Positions 1 through 6,113 of a stretch of DNA of 6,744 nt are shown one piece after another (within the stretch, counting starts at the first letter, position 1; every line of letters starts with the position of its first letter). The stretch lies in assembly GCA_017622255.1 (NCBI GenBank), contig JAGARL010000267.1, positions 1-6,744 of the forward strand. The letters are read 5' to 3'. Position numbers and translations under genes: made by a program. Origin of the DNA: Methanocorpusculum sp. (lineage in GTDB: Archaea > Halobacteriota > Methanomicrobia > Methanomicrobiales > Methanocorpusculaceae). The notes under the pieces were generated by a model. That model worked only from the letters and a program-made list of their open reading frames with translations, searched no databases and was not told the origin of the DNA.

Positions 1-1
1 A

Positions 2-331
2 AATGCCCTCTTTGCTGAGTTCAAAGGGGCGCTGACAGAACAGTATGTATTAACCCAGATGCAGCACAGCGCGATATATTATTGGACGAATGAGAAAGGA
101 ACTGCAGAAGTTGACTTCCTGATTGAATTGGAAGGAGGCGCAGTCCCTCTTGAAGTAAAAGCAGAAACAAATCTGCAGGCGAAAAGTCTCAAAGTTTTTG
201 CGGAAAAATACTCGCCGAAGGTATCATTACGCCTATCTATGGCAGATTATCAGGACAACGGACATCTGATAAATATCCCGCTTTATGCTGCAGGAACTAT
301 TGCAGAATATCTCTGCAAAAAAGAAAATTAG
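2..331 (+). CDS. AAA-type ATPase with DUF4143 C-terminal domain, 3' end only
   Basis: This is the C-terminal part of a gene that begins before the window. The frame is open from base 2, giving about 109 residues up to a TAG stop at 329-331; an internal ATG at 59 is not the real start. The visible part matches the end of the large archaeal/bacterial AAA_14 plus DUF4143 ATPase family: a TEQYVLTQM helix, a YYWTNEKGTAEVDFLIE strand, then PLEVKAETN, and an ending with INIPLYA. The EVDFL and EVKA segments (about 99-162) have the spacing of a PD-(D/E)xK nuclease-like fold, to which DUF4143 is usually assigned. The ATP-binding Walker motifs would lie upstream and cannot be seen. The cellular role of the family is poorly defined. 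The gene is visibly more A+T-rich than its neighbours and points towards purM. The family call is fairly sure; the function is unknown. Confidence 0.85.
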   Translation, partial: NALFAEFKGALTEQYVLTQMQHSAIYYWTNEKGTAEVDFLIELEGGAVPLEVKAETNLQAKSLKVFAEKYSPKVSLRLSMADYQDNGHLINIPLYAAGTIAEYLCKKEN

Positions 332-384
332 AGGATTTCTAACAACCTCATAAGCAACACGATAGTGTTGCGTGGGCAATCCTC
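316..384 (-). terminator. Nested inverted repeat plus T-run; probable terminator of the lysC-purM unit
   Basis: Just past the purM stop, on the minus strand, an outer 7-base stem GAGGATT/AATCCTC (378-384 with 331-337) encloses an inner perfect 7-base stem GCAACAC/GTGTTGC (365-371 with 354-360) with a 4-base loop. The outer stem is followed by TAATTTTCTTTTTTGC (330-316 on the minus strand), a T-rich run of the kind that stops archaeal RNA polymerase. The T-run lies inside the last codons of the convergent ATPase gene. No similar T-run follows the hairpin on the + strand, so I assign the terminator to purM. The pairing is seen directly; the function is inferred. Confidence 0.6.
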
Positions 385-386
385 GA

Positions 387-1382
387 TTAATTAATCTCCT
401 GACCGCGCAGGAGAACCTTGTGCTCTTCAATTACATGACCGACAGCTTTTGCACCCGGAATTAATGCGCAAATCTTCTCTGCGTCCTCCGGTGCGACGAT
501 AAAGGCAAAGCCCATTCCCATGTTGAACGTACGGTAGAGTTCGTTCTCGGAAAGCTGACCCTTCTCGGCAATCCATGCAAGAATCTCCGGAACCTCAAGC
601 GGGTCCTCGATAGAGAAACCAAGGTCAGAGATACGCAGGAAGTTTAACAGACCTCCGCCGGTAACATGGCACATTCCGTGCACTTCAACCTTGGAGCAGA
701 CATCCAGGACCTCAGAGTAGATACGGGTCGGGGTTAAGAGCGCTTCACCGACGGTTCTGCCGGATGGAAGAACAGTCTCGTATCCGCCGTTTTCCTCTGC
801 GACCTTGCGGGCTAAAGTGTATCCGTTTGAGTGAACACCGGTACTGGGAACACCGACGATAACATCGCCTACCGCAACCTTCTCACCGGTAACAACCGCA
901 TCACGGTTCTGGACACCAAGACAGGTTCCGGCGAGGTCAAGACCGTTGACCATTCCTTTCAGGGTTGCGGTCTCTCCGCCGACGATGTTTAAGTTTGCGA
1001 GGCGTGCACCCTCGTTTAAACCGACACCAATCTGGACCATCTGTTCCTTGTTGATGCCTTCGGTCGCGATATAATCCACAAAGGCAATCGGCTCGATGTT
1101 CATGACATACATGTCATTCACATTCATAGCCATACAGTCAATACCAACAGTAGACCAGTCCTGCAGATCATCTGCAACACGCATCTTGGTTCCGACACCG
1201 TCAGTACACATCGAAAGGACCTTGTCTCCGAAGTCAATTAAACCGGCAAAGTGGCCGACTCCGCCAAGCATTCCGTGCTCGCCGGAGCGCTTGTAGGAGA
1301 GCATGTTAATCAGCGTCTTTACACCGTCTGCCTCTAAATCAATATCGACTCCGGCTTCTTTGTAGGAATATTTCTCAGTCAT
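387..1382 (-). CDS. purM: Phosphoribosylformylglycinamidine cyclo-ligase (AIR synthetase)
   Basis: PurM uses ATP to close the imidazole ring of formylglycinamidine ribonucleotide, giving aminoimidazole ribonucleotide in cytosolic purine synthesis. The protein has 331 residues, close to the family's usual 330-345, and appears complete. Family motifs in order: YKEAGVDID (7-15), the Gly-rich HGMLGGVGHF (36-45), the nucleotide-binding TDGVGTK (60-66), NVNDMYV with IEPIAFVDYIA (87-106), VGGETAT (134-140), STGVHSNGY (180-188), then HVTGGGLLN and TFNMGMGFAF in the C-terminal half. I chose the ATG at 1382 because the protein then begins MTEKYSYKEAG as in relatives. An in-frame GTG at 1427 would add 15 unrelated residues from inside lysC. 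The ATG starts one base after the lysC TAA and has only a weak ribosome site, which suggests translational coupling to lysC. No promoter of its own is visible. Identification is secure. Confidence 0.96.
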   Translation of the reverse strand: MTEKYSYKEAGVDIDLEADGVKTLINMLSYKRSGEHGMLGGVGHFAGLIDFGDKVLSMCTDGVGTKMRVADDLQDWSTVGIDCMAMNVNDMYVMNIEPIAFVDYIATEGINKEQMVQIGVGLNEGARLANLNIVGGETATLKGMVNGLDLAGTCLGVQNRDAVVTGEKVAVGDVIVGVPSTGVHSNGYTLARKVAEENGGYETVLPSGRTVGEALLTPTRIYSEVLDVCSKVEVHGMCHVTGGGLLNFLRISDLGFSIEDPLEVPEILAWIAEKGQLSENELYRTFNMGMGFAFIVAPEDAEKICALIPGAKAVGHVIEEHKVLLRGQEIN

Positions 1383-1383
1383 G

Positions 1384-2778
1384 TTACTCAGTCTCTTTGT
1401 CAAGGTGGTACTCTTCGTGGATTGCACGAACCGCTTTTACGCCGTCCTCTTCGTTGACCACAAAGGAGATGTTCAGCTCGGAAGATCCCTGGGACAACAT
1501 CAGCACATTGATGTGCTTTTCTCCCAGACTCTTGAAGATACGGGCAATCGTTCCCGGTGTTCCCCGCATTCCGGCACCGACAACCGATACAACCTGCACG
1601 TTGGTCGTGAAGGTATAGCGGCGAATCAGACCGCGCTCGCTGATAGCGGCGAGGGCCTGCTCTGCCTGTGCCATCTGATCCTCGGTGATAATCATAGAGA
1701 TGTTCAGTTCAGAAGATCCCTGACTGATAAGCATCACGTTGACATCCGCATCGGCAAGAGCGGAGAAGATTTCTCCGGCAACACCTGGTCTTCCGGTGGT
1801 AAATCCGGAAACGGAAATCAGACAGCTGTTCTTGATTAAGGAAACGGCCTTTACGATGCGCTCGTCGGTGTGGGTCTGGCGGCTGACCAGCGTTCCCGGG
1901 TGAGTCGGGTTGAAGGTGTTTCTGACATACACCGGAATGTCCTTTTCCATTGCCGGAATTAAGGCTCTGGAGTGGATAACCTTTGCACCGAAGTAGGACA
2001 TCTCCATCATCTCAATGAAAGAGATGGAGTCGATAACTCTGGCTTCCGAAATCATTCTCGGGTCGGTCGTCATGACACCGTCAACATCGGTCCAGATGAT
2101 AATCTCATCTGCGTCAACACCGGCGCCGATAATTGCCCCGGAGTAGTCCGAACCGCTTCTGCCGAGGGTTGTAACCGCTCCTTCTTTGGAACAGCCGGCG
2201 AATCCCTGGATGACCGGGACTTCGTCTCCCATGCGGCTTCCGATACGCTCAGCGATTCTGGCGTAGCTTTCGTGGAGTGCGGTTGCGTTTCCATGCACGC
2301 CGTCGGTTAAGATTCCCGCGTCACAGCCGCTTATCTGGAAGGAGGGGATGCCAATCTGGCGAAGGGCTGCAGAAACAATCGGTGCGGAAAGTTTCTCGCC
2401 GAAGGAGATGATATAGTCGCGGGAACGCGGAGTTAACTCGCGGAGGTTGTGCACCGCAACTAAAATATTTTTCAGGCGCTCTAAGCGGATATCGATGTGT
2501 TTTGTCACCTCATCAATATAATCCGGCGCTACCGCCTCAAGGGTGGTGATGTGGCGGGTTCTGAGGTCTGCCATGAAGGTATCGAGTACTTTCCTGTCGG
2601 TACAGGTCACGATACGTTCCGCCTCTGCAATAATCTGGTCTGTGACCCGGGTCATCGCAGAAACCACTACCGCTATCTCATTTCCCGCATCGCGTGATTC
2701 CTTAATAATAGCAACAACCTTACGGATGGCGTCTATGTCGCCAACGGATGTTCCGCCAAACTTCATAACGAGTCGCAT
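1384..2778 (-). CDS. lysC: Aspartate kinase with two C-terminal ACT domains
   Basis: Aspartokinase phosphorylates L-aspartate with ATP to give 4-phospho-aspartate, the committed step to lysine, threonine and methionine. From the ATG at 2778 the protein is 464 residues and full length. The kinase domain (about 1-300) shows KFGGTSV (6-12), SFGEKLSA (125-132), TTLGRSGSDYSGA (203-215) and WTDVDGVMTTDPR (229-241). Two ACT domains follow (about 318-380 and 395-455), each with the same SQGSSELNIS stretch (352-361 and 429-438), the region that binds the feedback amino acid in this family. The fusion pattern lacks homoserine dehydrogenase, so it is a monofunctional enzyme. Its effector (threonine or lysine) cannot be read from the sequence; archaeal homologues of this form are reported as threonine-sensitive, so threonine is a reasonable guess. 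It is the first gene after the 146-base gap and is followed immediately by purM. I use the symbol lysC for the family; some databases use another symbol. Confidence 0.95.
   Translation of the reverse strand: MRLVMKFGGTSVGDIDAIRKVVAIIKESRDAGNEIAVVVSAMTRVTDQIIAEAERIVTCTDRKVLDTFMADLRTRHITTLEAVAPDYIDEVTKHIDIRLERLKNILVAVHNLRELTPRSRDYIISFGEKLSAPIVSAALRQIGIPSFQISGCDAGILTDGVHGNATALHESYARIAERIGSRMGDEVPVIQGFAGCSKEGAVTTLGRSGSDYSGAIIGAGVDADEIIIWTDVDGVMTTDPRMISEARVIDSISFIEMMEMSYFGAKVIHSRALIPAMEKDIPVYVRNTFNPTHPGTLVSRQTHTDERIVKAVSLIKNSCLISVSGFTTGRPGVAGEIFSALADADVNVMLISQGSSELNISMIITEDQMAQAEQALAAISERGLIRRYTFTTNVQVVSVVGAGMRGTPGTIARIFKSLGEKHINVLMLSQGSSELNISFVVNEEDGVKAVRAIHEEYHLDKETE
1466..1491 (-). repeat. ACT-domain coding repeat, copy in second ACT domain
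   Basis: This 26-base stretch encodes most of SQGSSELNIS in the second ACT domain of lysC. It matches the stretch at 1697-1722 in the first ACT domain at 24 of 26 bases by direct comparison; both differences are at third codon positions and are silent. It is an internal protein repeat, not a mobile element. Confidence 0.7.
1697..1722 (-). repeat. ACT-domain coding repeat, copy in first ACT domain
   Basis: This is the partner of the stretch at 1466-1491, encoding the same SQGSSELNIS motif in the first ACT domain. The nucleotide identity around it falls off quickly, so only the effector-site motif is shared closely. Confidence 0.7.
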
Positions 2779-2787
2779 GTCTGTCTG

Positions 2788-2792
2788 CACCT
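2788..2792 (-). promoter_or_regulatory. Ribosome binding site AGGTG that decides the lysC start
   Basis: On the minus strand AGGTG lies nine bases before the ATG at 2778 and matches the core of an archaeal Shine-Dalgarno sequence (GGAGGTGA). An in-frame GTG (2790-2788) is part of this site and would add only four residues. The ATG gives the typical aspartokinase start MRLVMKFGGTS, so I treat the GTG as ribosome site rather than start codon. Confidence 0.6.
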
Positions 2793-2855
2793 GCCGATAA
2801 TTATTGCTTAAGATATGGGTTCTTGTATGAGATAAGATTAGCGTATAGAAGACGG

Positions 2856-2864
2856 TTTTAAAAA
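2856..2864 (-). promoter_or_regulatory. Possible archaeal TATA box for the lysC-purM unit
   Basis: The minus strand reads TTTTTAAAA here, in the gap between tfrB and lysC. Transcription would start about 25 bases downstream (near 2832), leaving a leader of roughly 50 bases before the lysC ATG. No convincing purine-rich BRE precedes it, and the match to the methanogen TTTATATA consensus is only partial, so this is a candidate. Confidence 0.4.
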
Positions 2865-2872
2865 CAGTCGCA

Positions 2873-2885
2873 CGGCATTCTGCCG
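2873..2885. promoter_or_regulatory. Short palindrome CGGCA-TTC-TGCCG upstream of the lysC TATA-like box
   Basis: A perfect 5-base inverted repeat with a 3-base spacer sits about nine bases upstream of the TATA-like box as read on the minus strand. The position suits a regulator binding site. It could instead be the hairpin of a terminator for tfrB, since TTTTT (2864-2860) follows nine bases later on the minus strand, although a T-run already occurs before it. The symmetry is seen; the role is open. Confidence 0.35.
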
Positions 2886-2889
2886 ATTG

Positions 2890-2901
2890 AAAAAAGAAGA
2901 G
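2890..2901 (-). terminator. T-rich tract after tfrB, probable terminator
   Basis: The minus strand reads CTCTTCTTTTTT starting 24 bases after the tfrB stop codon. Archaeal RNA polymerase commonly stops at such T-runs without needing a hairpin. It separates tfrAB from the lysC promoter region. Confidence 0.45.
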
Positions 2902-2924
2902 TTTTTTGGATTTTGTTTCGCGTT

Positions 2925-4370
2925 TCAGGCGGAATCTTTTCGCTGATATCCTTCCAGCAGGAGGGATGCCATGTTTTTGACCGGGAGTCCTGTTACCTGG
3001 TGGAGATGGAACTCACAAAACGGACAGACGGTCACAATATAGTCCGCTTTGGTCTCTTTTACCATCTCAGCCCGGACAGCACCGATACGGGCAGCCTCTT
3101 CCGGTTTGCCGGATTTCACCCCGCCGCCTGCCCCGCAGCACCGGGGGGCAAGTTCGACAAACGTTTCGGCTGCCGAACGCAGAAGGACTCTCGGCTGTTC
3201 TTTGATGTGCTGACCGCGAAGAAGATGGCAGGGGTCATGATAGGTGTAGGTTCCCGGAACTTTTGCCGGCTCTTCAAAGCCGGTTTCGACCAGGAACTCG
3301 GTGATGTCTGCTACCCTAAACGGCGTGTCATAGTCATTTTTCAGCGTAGAGCCGCAGCCGGCGCACATGGTAAGAACCGTGTCAACGCCGGCATCAGCGA
3401 ATGCTTTGATGTTTCGCTCCTGCAGTTCGGGAATGAAGCCGACAAGCCCGGTTCTGATAAGCGGCGAGCCGCAGCACACCTGAGATTTGGGGATGATGAC
3501 CCGGATGCCGTTTCTCCGCAGGACATCCATGGCATCAAGCGCCGGCTGAACAACGCGGGCATTGAACATACAGCCGACGAAAAATCCGACCGTAGAACGA
3601 ACCTCTCCTTCCGGCTCGATGACGTCCGGGACGCGTTCGAGGAAGGTCGGCTCTTTTCTCTCAACCGAGCGGCCGGTGGATTCGATAAGAGCGGCTAACG
3701 ATTTGTGCGCCGGAAGGGACAGACCGCGGGCAGCGGCCTGTGCCCGGAGTTTTTCGACAGCCTTTCGCGGGGTTTCGATTCCCTTCGGGCAGACCTCGAC
3801 ACATTTGTGGCAGGTGGTGCAGGAAAACAGTCCCTTTTCGACCGCCTCTTCCACGCGGTCTGCTTTGTCCCGCGGGTCAAGATTCAGCCGCTGCTGCTGG
3901 CGAATCGCGGTAGGTCCAGCATAGGTCGAAGCGCCAACCGCCGGACAGGAGGAGAGGCAGGAGAAGCATTCGATGCACTCGCGAAGCGGACTGATTTCCT
4001 CGACATCCCCGGCTGTTACATACGAACAGTCGCGGCACTCCCCGGCGCTGAGCCATGCCATCTGGGCAATCGCCGGGGCGATGTCTGTTACCAGATCGCG
4101 AATCCGCGGAAGGTTTAACGGCTCAATGATATCCCCGTCTTTTGCTTCCTGCATGCAGGCAAGCGCCGGTTCGCCGTTTACGCGGACCGCACACGAACCG
4201 CACTGCCCTCCGCGGCAGCAGTGCCGATAGGAGAGAGACGGGTCACATTCGTCGCGGACCGCATCAAGGACGTTTAAGACGCGTGCTCCTTCCCGGACCG
4301 TGACGTCATAGGTCTCGAAGTGCGGCTCAGCATCGGTTTCGGGATTGAACCGGGAGATACTGACCTTCAT
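2925..4370 (-). CDS. tfrB: CoM/CoB-dependent fumarate reductase, iron-sulfur and HdrB-like subunit B
   Basis: TfrB takes electrons from oxidation of CoM-SH plus CoB-SH to CoM-S-S-CoB and passes them to TfrA for fumarate reduction. The 481-residue protein has the family's length and two-part build. Residues 1-105 form a plant-type 2Fe-2S domain with C52, C57, C60 and C72 (YRHCCRGGQCGSC); C51 is an extra cysteine. Two 4Fe-4S motifs follow: C132, C135, C138, C142-P and C184, C187, C190, C194-P. The C-terminal half resembles heterodisulfide reductase subunit B, with two CCG domains: C267, C299, C300, C336, C339 and C381, C411, C412, C449, C452. This half is expected to hold the thiol/disulfide active site with a non-cubane cluster. 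There are no membrane helices, consistent with a soluble enzyme. The ATG overlaps the tfrA TGA (ATGA) and has a strong ribosome site. The 2Fe-2S plus HdrB fusion separates it from ordinary succinate dehydrogenase SdhB. A similar fusion in non-methanogens may act with other partners, but the TfrA pairing supports this call. Confidence 0.93.
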   Translation of the reverse strand: MKVSISRFNPETDAEPHFETYDVTVREGARVLNVLDAVRDECDPSLSYRHCCRGGQCGSCAVRVNGEPALACMQEAKDGDIIEPLNLPRIRDLVTDIAPAIAQMAWLSAGECRDCSYVTAGDVEEISPLRECIECFSCLSSCPAVGASTYAGPTAIRQQQRLNLDPRDKADRVEEAVEKGLFSCTTCHKCVEVCPKGIETPRKAVEKLRAQAAARGLSLPAHKSLAALIESTGRSVERKEPTFLERVPDVIEPEGEVRSTVGFFVGCMFNARVVQPALDAMDVLRRNGIRVIIPKSQVCCGSPLIRTGLVGFIPELQERNIKAFADAGVDTVLTMCAGCGSTLKNDYDTPFRVADITEFLVETGFEEPAKVPGTYTYHDPCHLLRGQHIKEQPRVLLRSAAETFVELAPRCCGAGGGVKSGKPEEAARIGAVRAEMVKETKADYIVTVCPFCEFHLHQVTGLPVKNMASLLLEGYQRKDSA

Positions 4371-5995
4371 AAGTTGGCCTCCACGATATCGATTCCTGCC
4401 TTCTCACCGACAAACCAGGTGTGACCAAACGGCGAGGAGGAGGCCTCCCACTTCTGTTTAATGTCCGTTCTGGTGTGTGCTCCGCGGGACTCGCGGCGCA
4501 GCAGTGCGCCGGAGATGACAAGAGAGGCGGTGCAGAGCATGTTTTCGGTGATGCAGGCGCCGGCAATCTCCTGCGGCGAGGTGATTCTCAGACGTTCGCC
4601 CTGCAGTTTGCGCACCTCGCGTTCGGCGACTTTTAAGTCGAGTTCATTTCGATAAATGCCGACATTATTCCACATCAGAGACTTCAGACGCTTCTGCACG
4701 GAAGATACAGCAGTATCTCCTTCATAGAGGCGCGAGATTTTCTCTTCGACAGCCGAAAGAATGCCTGCATCGACCGATTTTGCAGACGGTTCGCACTTTC
4801 CGGCAGAAATTCCTGCCCGGCGTCCGAAGACCTGGGTGTCTGCCAGCGCATTTCCGCCGAGACGGTTTGCGCCGTGCACACCGCCGGTGACCTCTCCGGC
4901 GGCAAAGAGACGCGGCACCGTAGTCTCTGCCTGCGCCGTGATACAAAGACCGCCCATGAAGTGGTGGGCGGTCGGGGCTACCTGCATCGGTTCGCAGCGG
5001 ATGTCGATGCCGAACTGGAGGAACTGGGAAAGCATGACCGGCAGGCGTTTTTCAATCTGTTCGGCGGGGAGATGGGTTACGTCTAAGTATATGCCGCCGG
5101 AAGACGTTCCGCGGCCTTCGAGGATTTCGGTTGCCAGCGCACGGGCGACGATATCCCGGGTGGAAAGCTCCATTCTTGCCGGGTCGTACTTTTCCATAAA
5201 GCGCTCGCCGTGGATGTTCCTGAGCAGACCGCCTTCGCCGCGGACCGCTTCGGTGATTAAGCGTCCCCGGGAATCTGCCGGGAAGACCGCTCCTGTCGGG
5301 TGGAACTGGACCTGTTCCATATCGATGAGTTTTGCCCCTGCCCGGTATCCGAGCGCATATCCGTCGCCGGTTCCGGCTGTAGAGTTGGTGGTTACATCAT
5401 ACAGCTGTCCGGCGCCGCCGGTGGCAAGAATTACCGCATCCGCAGTAACGAGTCCCAGCTCTCCGTTCCGGTCGACAGTTACCGCTCCTGCCACGCGGTC
5501 GCCGTCCTTTACCAGTTCGAGAACCGTTGTTTCATCATGGATTTCGACGTTGGAGCCGCGAAGCCGCTCTAAAAGCGTCATCACCATTTCATGTCCCGTA
5601 TGGTCTCCGGCGTAGCAGGTGCGGGCAAACCGCTGACCGCCGAACGGACGCTGAGCAATAGTATTGTCTGCGGTCAGGTCAAAGACTGCACCCCAGTTGA
5701 ATAAATCGCGGATTCTTGCCGGCGCTTCGCTGACAAGCGCTTCAACCAGTGCTGCATCATTCAGATAAGCGCCGCCTTTTACGGTATCTTCGAAGTGCAC
5801 GGAGACCGCATCGGCATCGGACAGTACCGCATTGTATCCGCCCTCTGCCATAACCGTACAGCCGCCTTTGCCGGTAATTGTTTTGGAGATAATTGAGACC
5901 GTTCCGTACTTTTCCGCCTCAACCGCGGCACGGATTCCCGCACCGCCCGAGCCGATAACAAGAACGTGACAGTCAGTTCTGTTTTCCCATCCCAT
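4367..5995 (-). CDS. tfrA: CoM/CoB-dependent fumarate reductase, flavoprotein subunit A
   Basis: TfrA carries FAD and reduces fumarate to succinate, feeding the incomplete reductive TCA route to 2-oxoglutarate. The protein is 542 residues, complete, and of the SdhA/FrdA flavoprotein family. Seen in order: the FAD dinucleotide fold VIGSGGAG (13-20), VMAEGGYNA (48-56), GGQRFARTCYAGD (119-131), ILATGGAG (189-196), HPTG (232-235), RGEGG (252-256), STRDIVARA with the likely catalytic Arg280 (278-286), APTAHHFMGG (340-349) with substrate-binding histidine(s), NRLGGNAL with Arg378 (377-384), and RESRGAHTRTD (501-511). At the position where membrane FrdA/SdhA enzymes have the histidine that links FAD covalently there is Cys46 (GGCT), so FAD is probably bound non-covalently, as reported for the Methanothermobacter enzyme. 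L-aspartate oxidase (NadB) has a similar fold, but the adjacent tfrB argues against that. The start at 5995 leaves only ten residues before the FAD fold; its ribosome site is weak. The MFS gene stops 66 bases upstream. Confidence 0.93.
   Translation of the reverse strand: MGWENRTDCHVLVIGSGGAGIRAAVEAEKYGTVSIISKTITGKGGCTVMAEGGYNAVLSDADAVSVHFEDTVKGGAYLNDAALVEALVSEAPARIRDLFNWGAVFDLTADNTIAQRPFGGQRFARTCYAGDHTGHEMVMTLLERLRGSNVEIHDETTVLELVKDGDRVAGAVTVDRNGELGLVTADAVILATGGAGQLYDVTTNSTAGTGDGYALGYRAGAKLIDMEQVQFHPTGAVFPADSRGRLITEAVRGEGGLLRNIHGERFMEKYDPARMELSTRDIVARALATEILEGRGTSSGGIYLDVTHLPAEQIEKRLPVMLSQFLQFGIDIRCEPMQVAPTAHHFMGGLCITAQAETTVPRLFAAGEVTGGVHGANRLGGNALADTQVFGRRAGISAGKCEPSAKSVDAGILSAVEEKISRLYEGDTAVSSVQKRLKSLMWNNVGIYRNELDLKVAEREVRKLQGERLRITSPQEIAGACITENMLCTASLVISGALLRRESRGAHTRTDIKQKWEASSSPFGHTWFVGEKAGIDIVEANL
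4378..4382 (-). promoter_or_regulatory. Ribosome binding site GGAGG of tfrB inside tfrA
   Basis: GGAGG on the minus strand lies seven bases before the tfrB ATG (4370-4368), within the last codons of tfrA. With the 4-base ATGA overlap this fixes the tfrB start and suggests that the two subunits are made in balanced amounts. Confidence 0.75.
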
Positions 5996-6005
5996 TCTGC
6001 TCTAA

Positions 6006-6113
6006 CTATTTGCGGTAAGAAAAGATAAAGAAGATGAATAGGGCGAAGAAAAAAGAGAGGATTATGCCGTACGCCGCTTCAAAAGTTTCAGCGGATACGG
6101 CAGTGCAAGGCAT
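6006..6113 (-). CDS. Possible 35-residue single-helix membrane peptide (uncertain)
   Basis: An ATG at 6113 opens a frame that runs to a TAG at 6008-6006. It overlaps the last codons of the MFS gene in another frame and ends ten bases before tfrA. The first 15 residues are mildly polar (MPCTAVSAETFEAAY); the rest is one strongly hydrophobic stretch (GIILSFFFALFIFFIF) ending SYRK, which looks like a membrane helix with a positive cap. Against it: no ribosome site precedes the ATG, and the hydrophobic part is encoded by a pyrimidine-rich tract that would give Phe/Leu/Ile/Ser codons by chance and that may simply be a terminator. I list it as a weak candidate. Confidence 0.2.
   Translation of the reverse strand: MPCTAVSAETFEAAYGIILSFFFALFIFFIFSYRK
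6014..6061 (-). terminator. Pyrimidine-rich tract between the MFS gene and tfrA, probable terminator
   Basis: Right after the MFS stop, the minus strand is almost all pyrimidine for nearly 50 bases, including CTCTCTTTTTTCTTC with six T's at 6054-6049. T-rich runs like this end transcription in archaea. The downstream part contains TTTATC (6029-6024), a weak TATA-like box about 30 bases before the tfrA ATG, which would give a leaderless or nearly leaderless tfrA transcript. Alternatively tfrA may be read through from upstream. Confidence 0.4.

Noticed and set aside
331..384. Stem-rich gap considered as a CRISPR repeat or mobile-element end
   Set aside because: Only one copy is present in the window, with no spacers, target duplication or transposase; a terminator explains it better.
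233..430. Minus-strand frame of 65 residues across the convergent gap
   Set aside because: It overlaps both the end of the ATPase gene and the end of purM and includes the terminator stem; no family resemblance.
1383..1427. Longer purM start at an in-frame GTG
   Set aside because: It adds 15 residues (MQSTKSTTLTKRLSN) that overlap lysC and are unlike PurM N-termini; the ATG at 1382 fits the family.
1381..1839. + strand frame of 152 residues opposite the lysC 3' end
   Set aside because: It is antisense to the conserved ACT domains and its His/Asp/Gly-rich repeats mirror the ACT repeat; not a gene.
2913..3698. Long + strand open frame of 261 residues opposite tfrB
   Set aside because: It is antisense to a clearly identified gene and has low-complexity Arg/Ala/Phe-rich content with no recognisable motif; it is a by-product of tfrB codon use.
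4761..5615. Long + strand open frame of 284 residues opposite tfrA
   Set aside because: Its Pro/Ser/Arg-rich composition is typical of the reverse complement of a Gly/Ala/Asp/Glu-rich gene; no motif or ribosome site.
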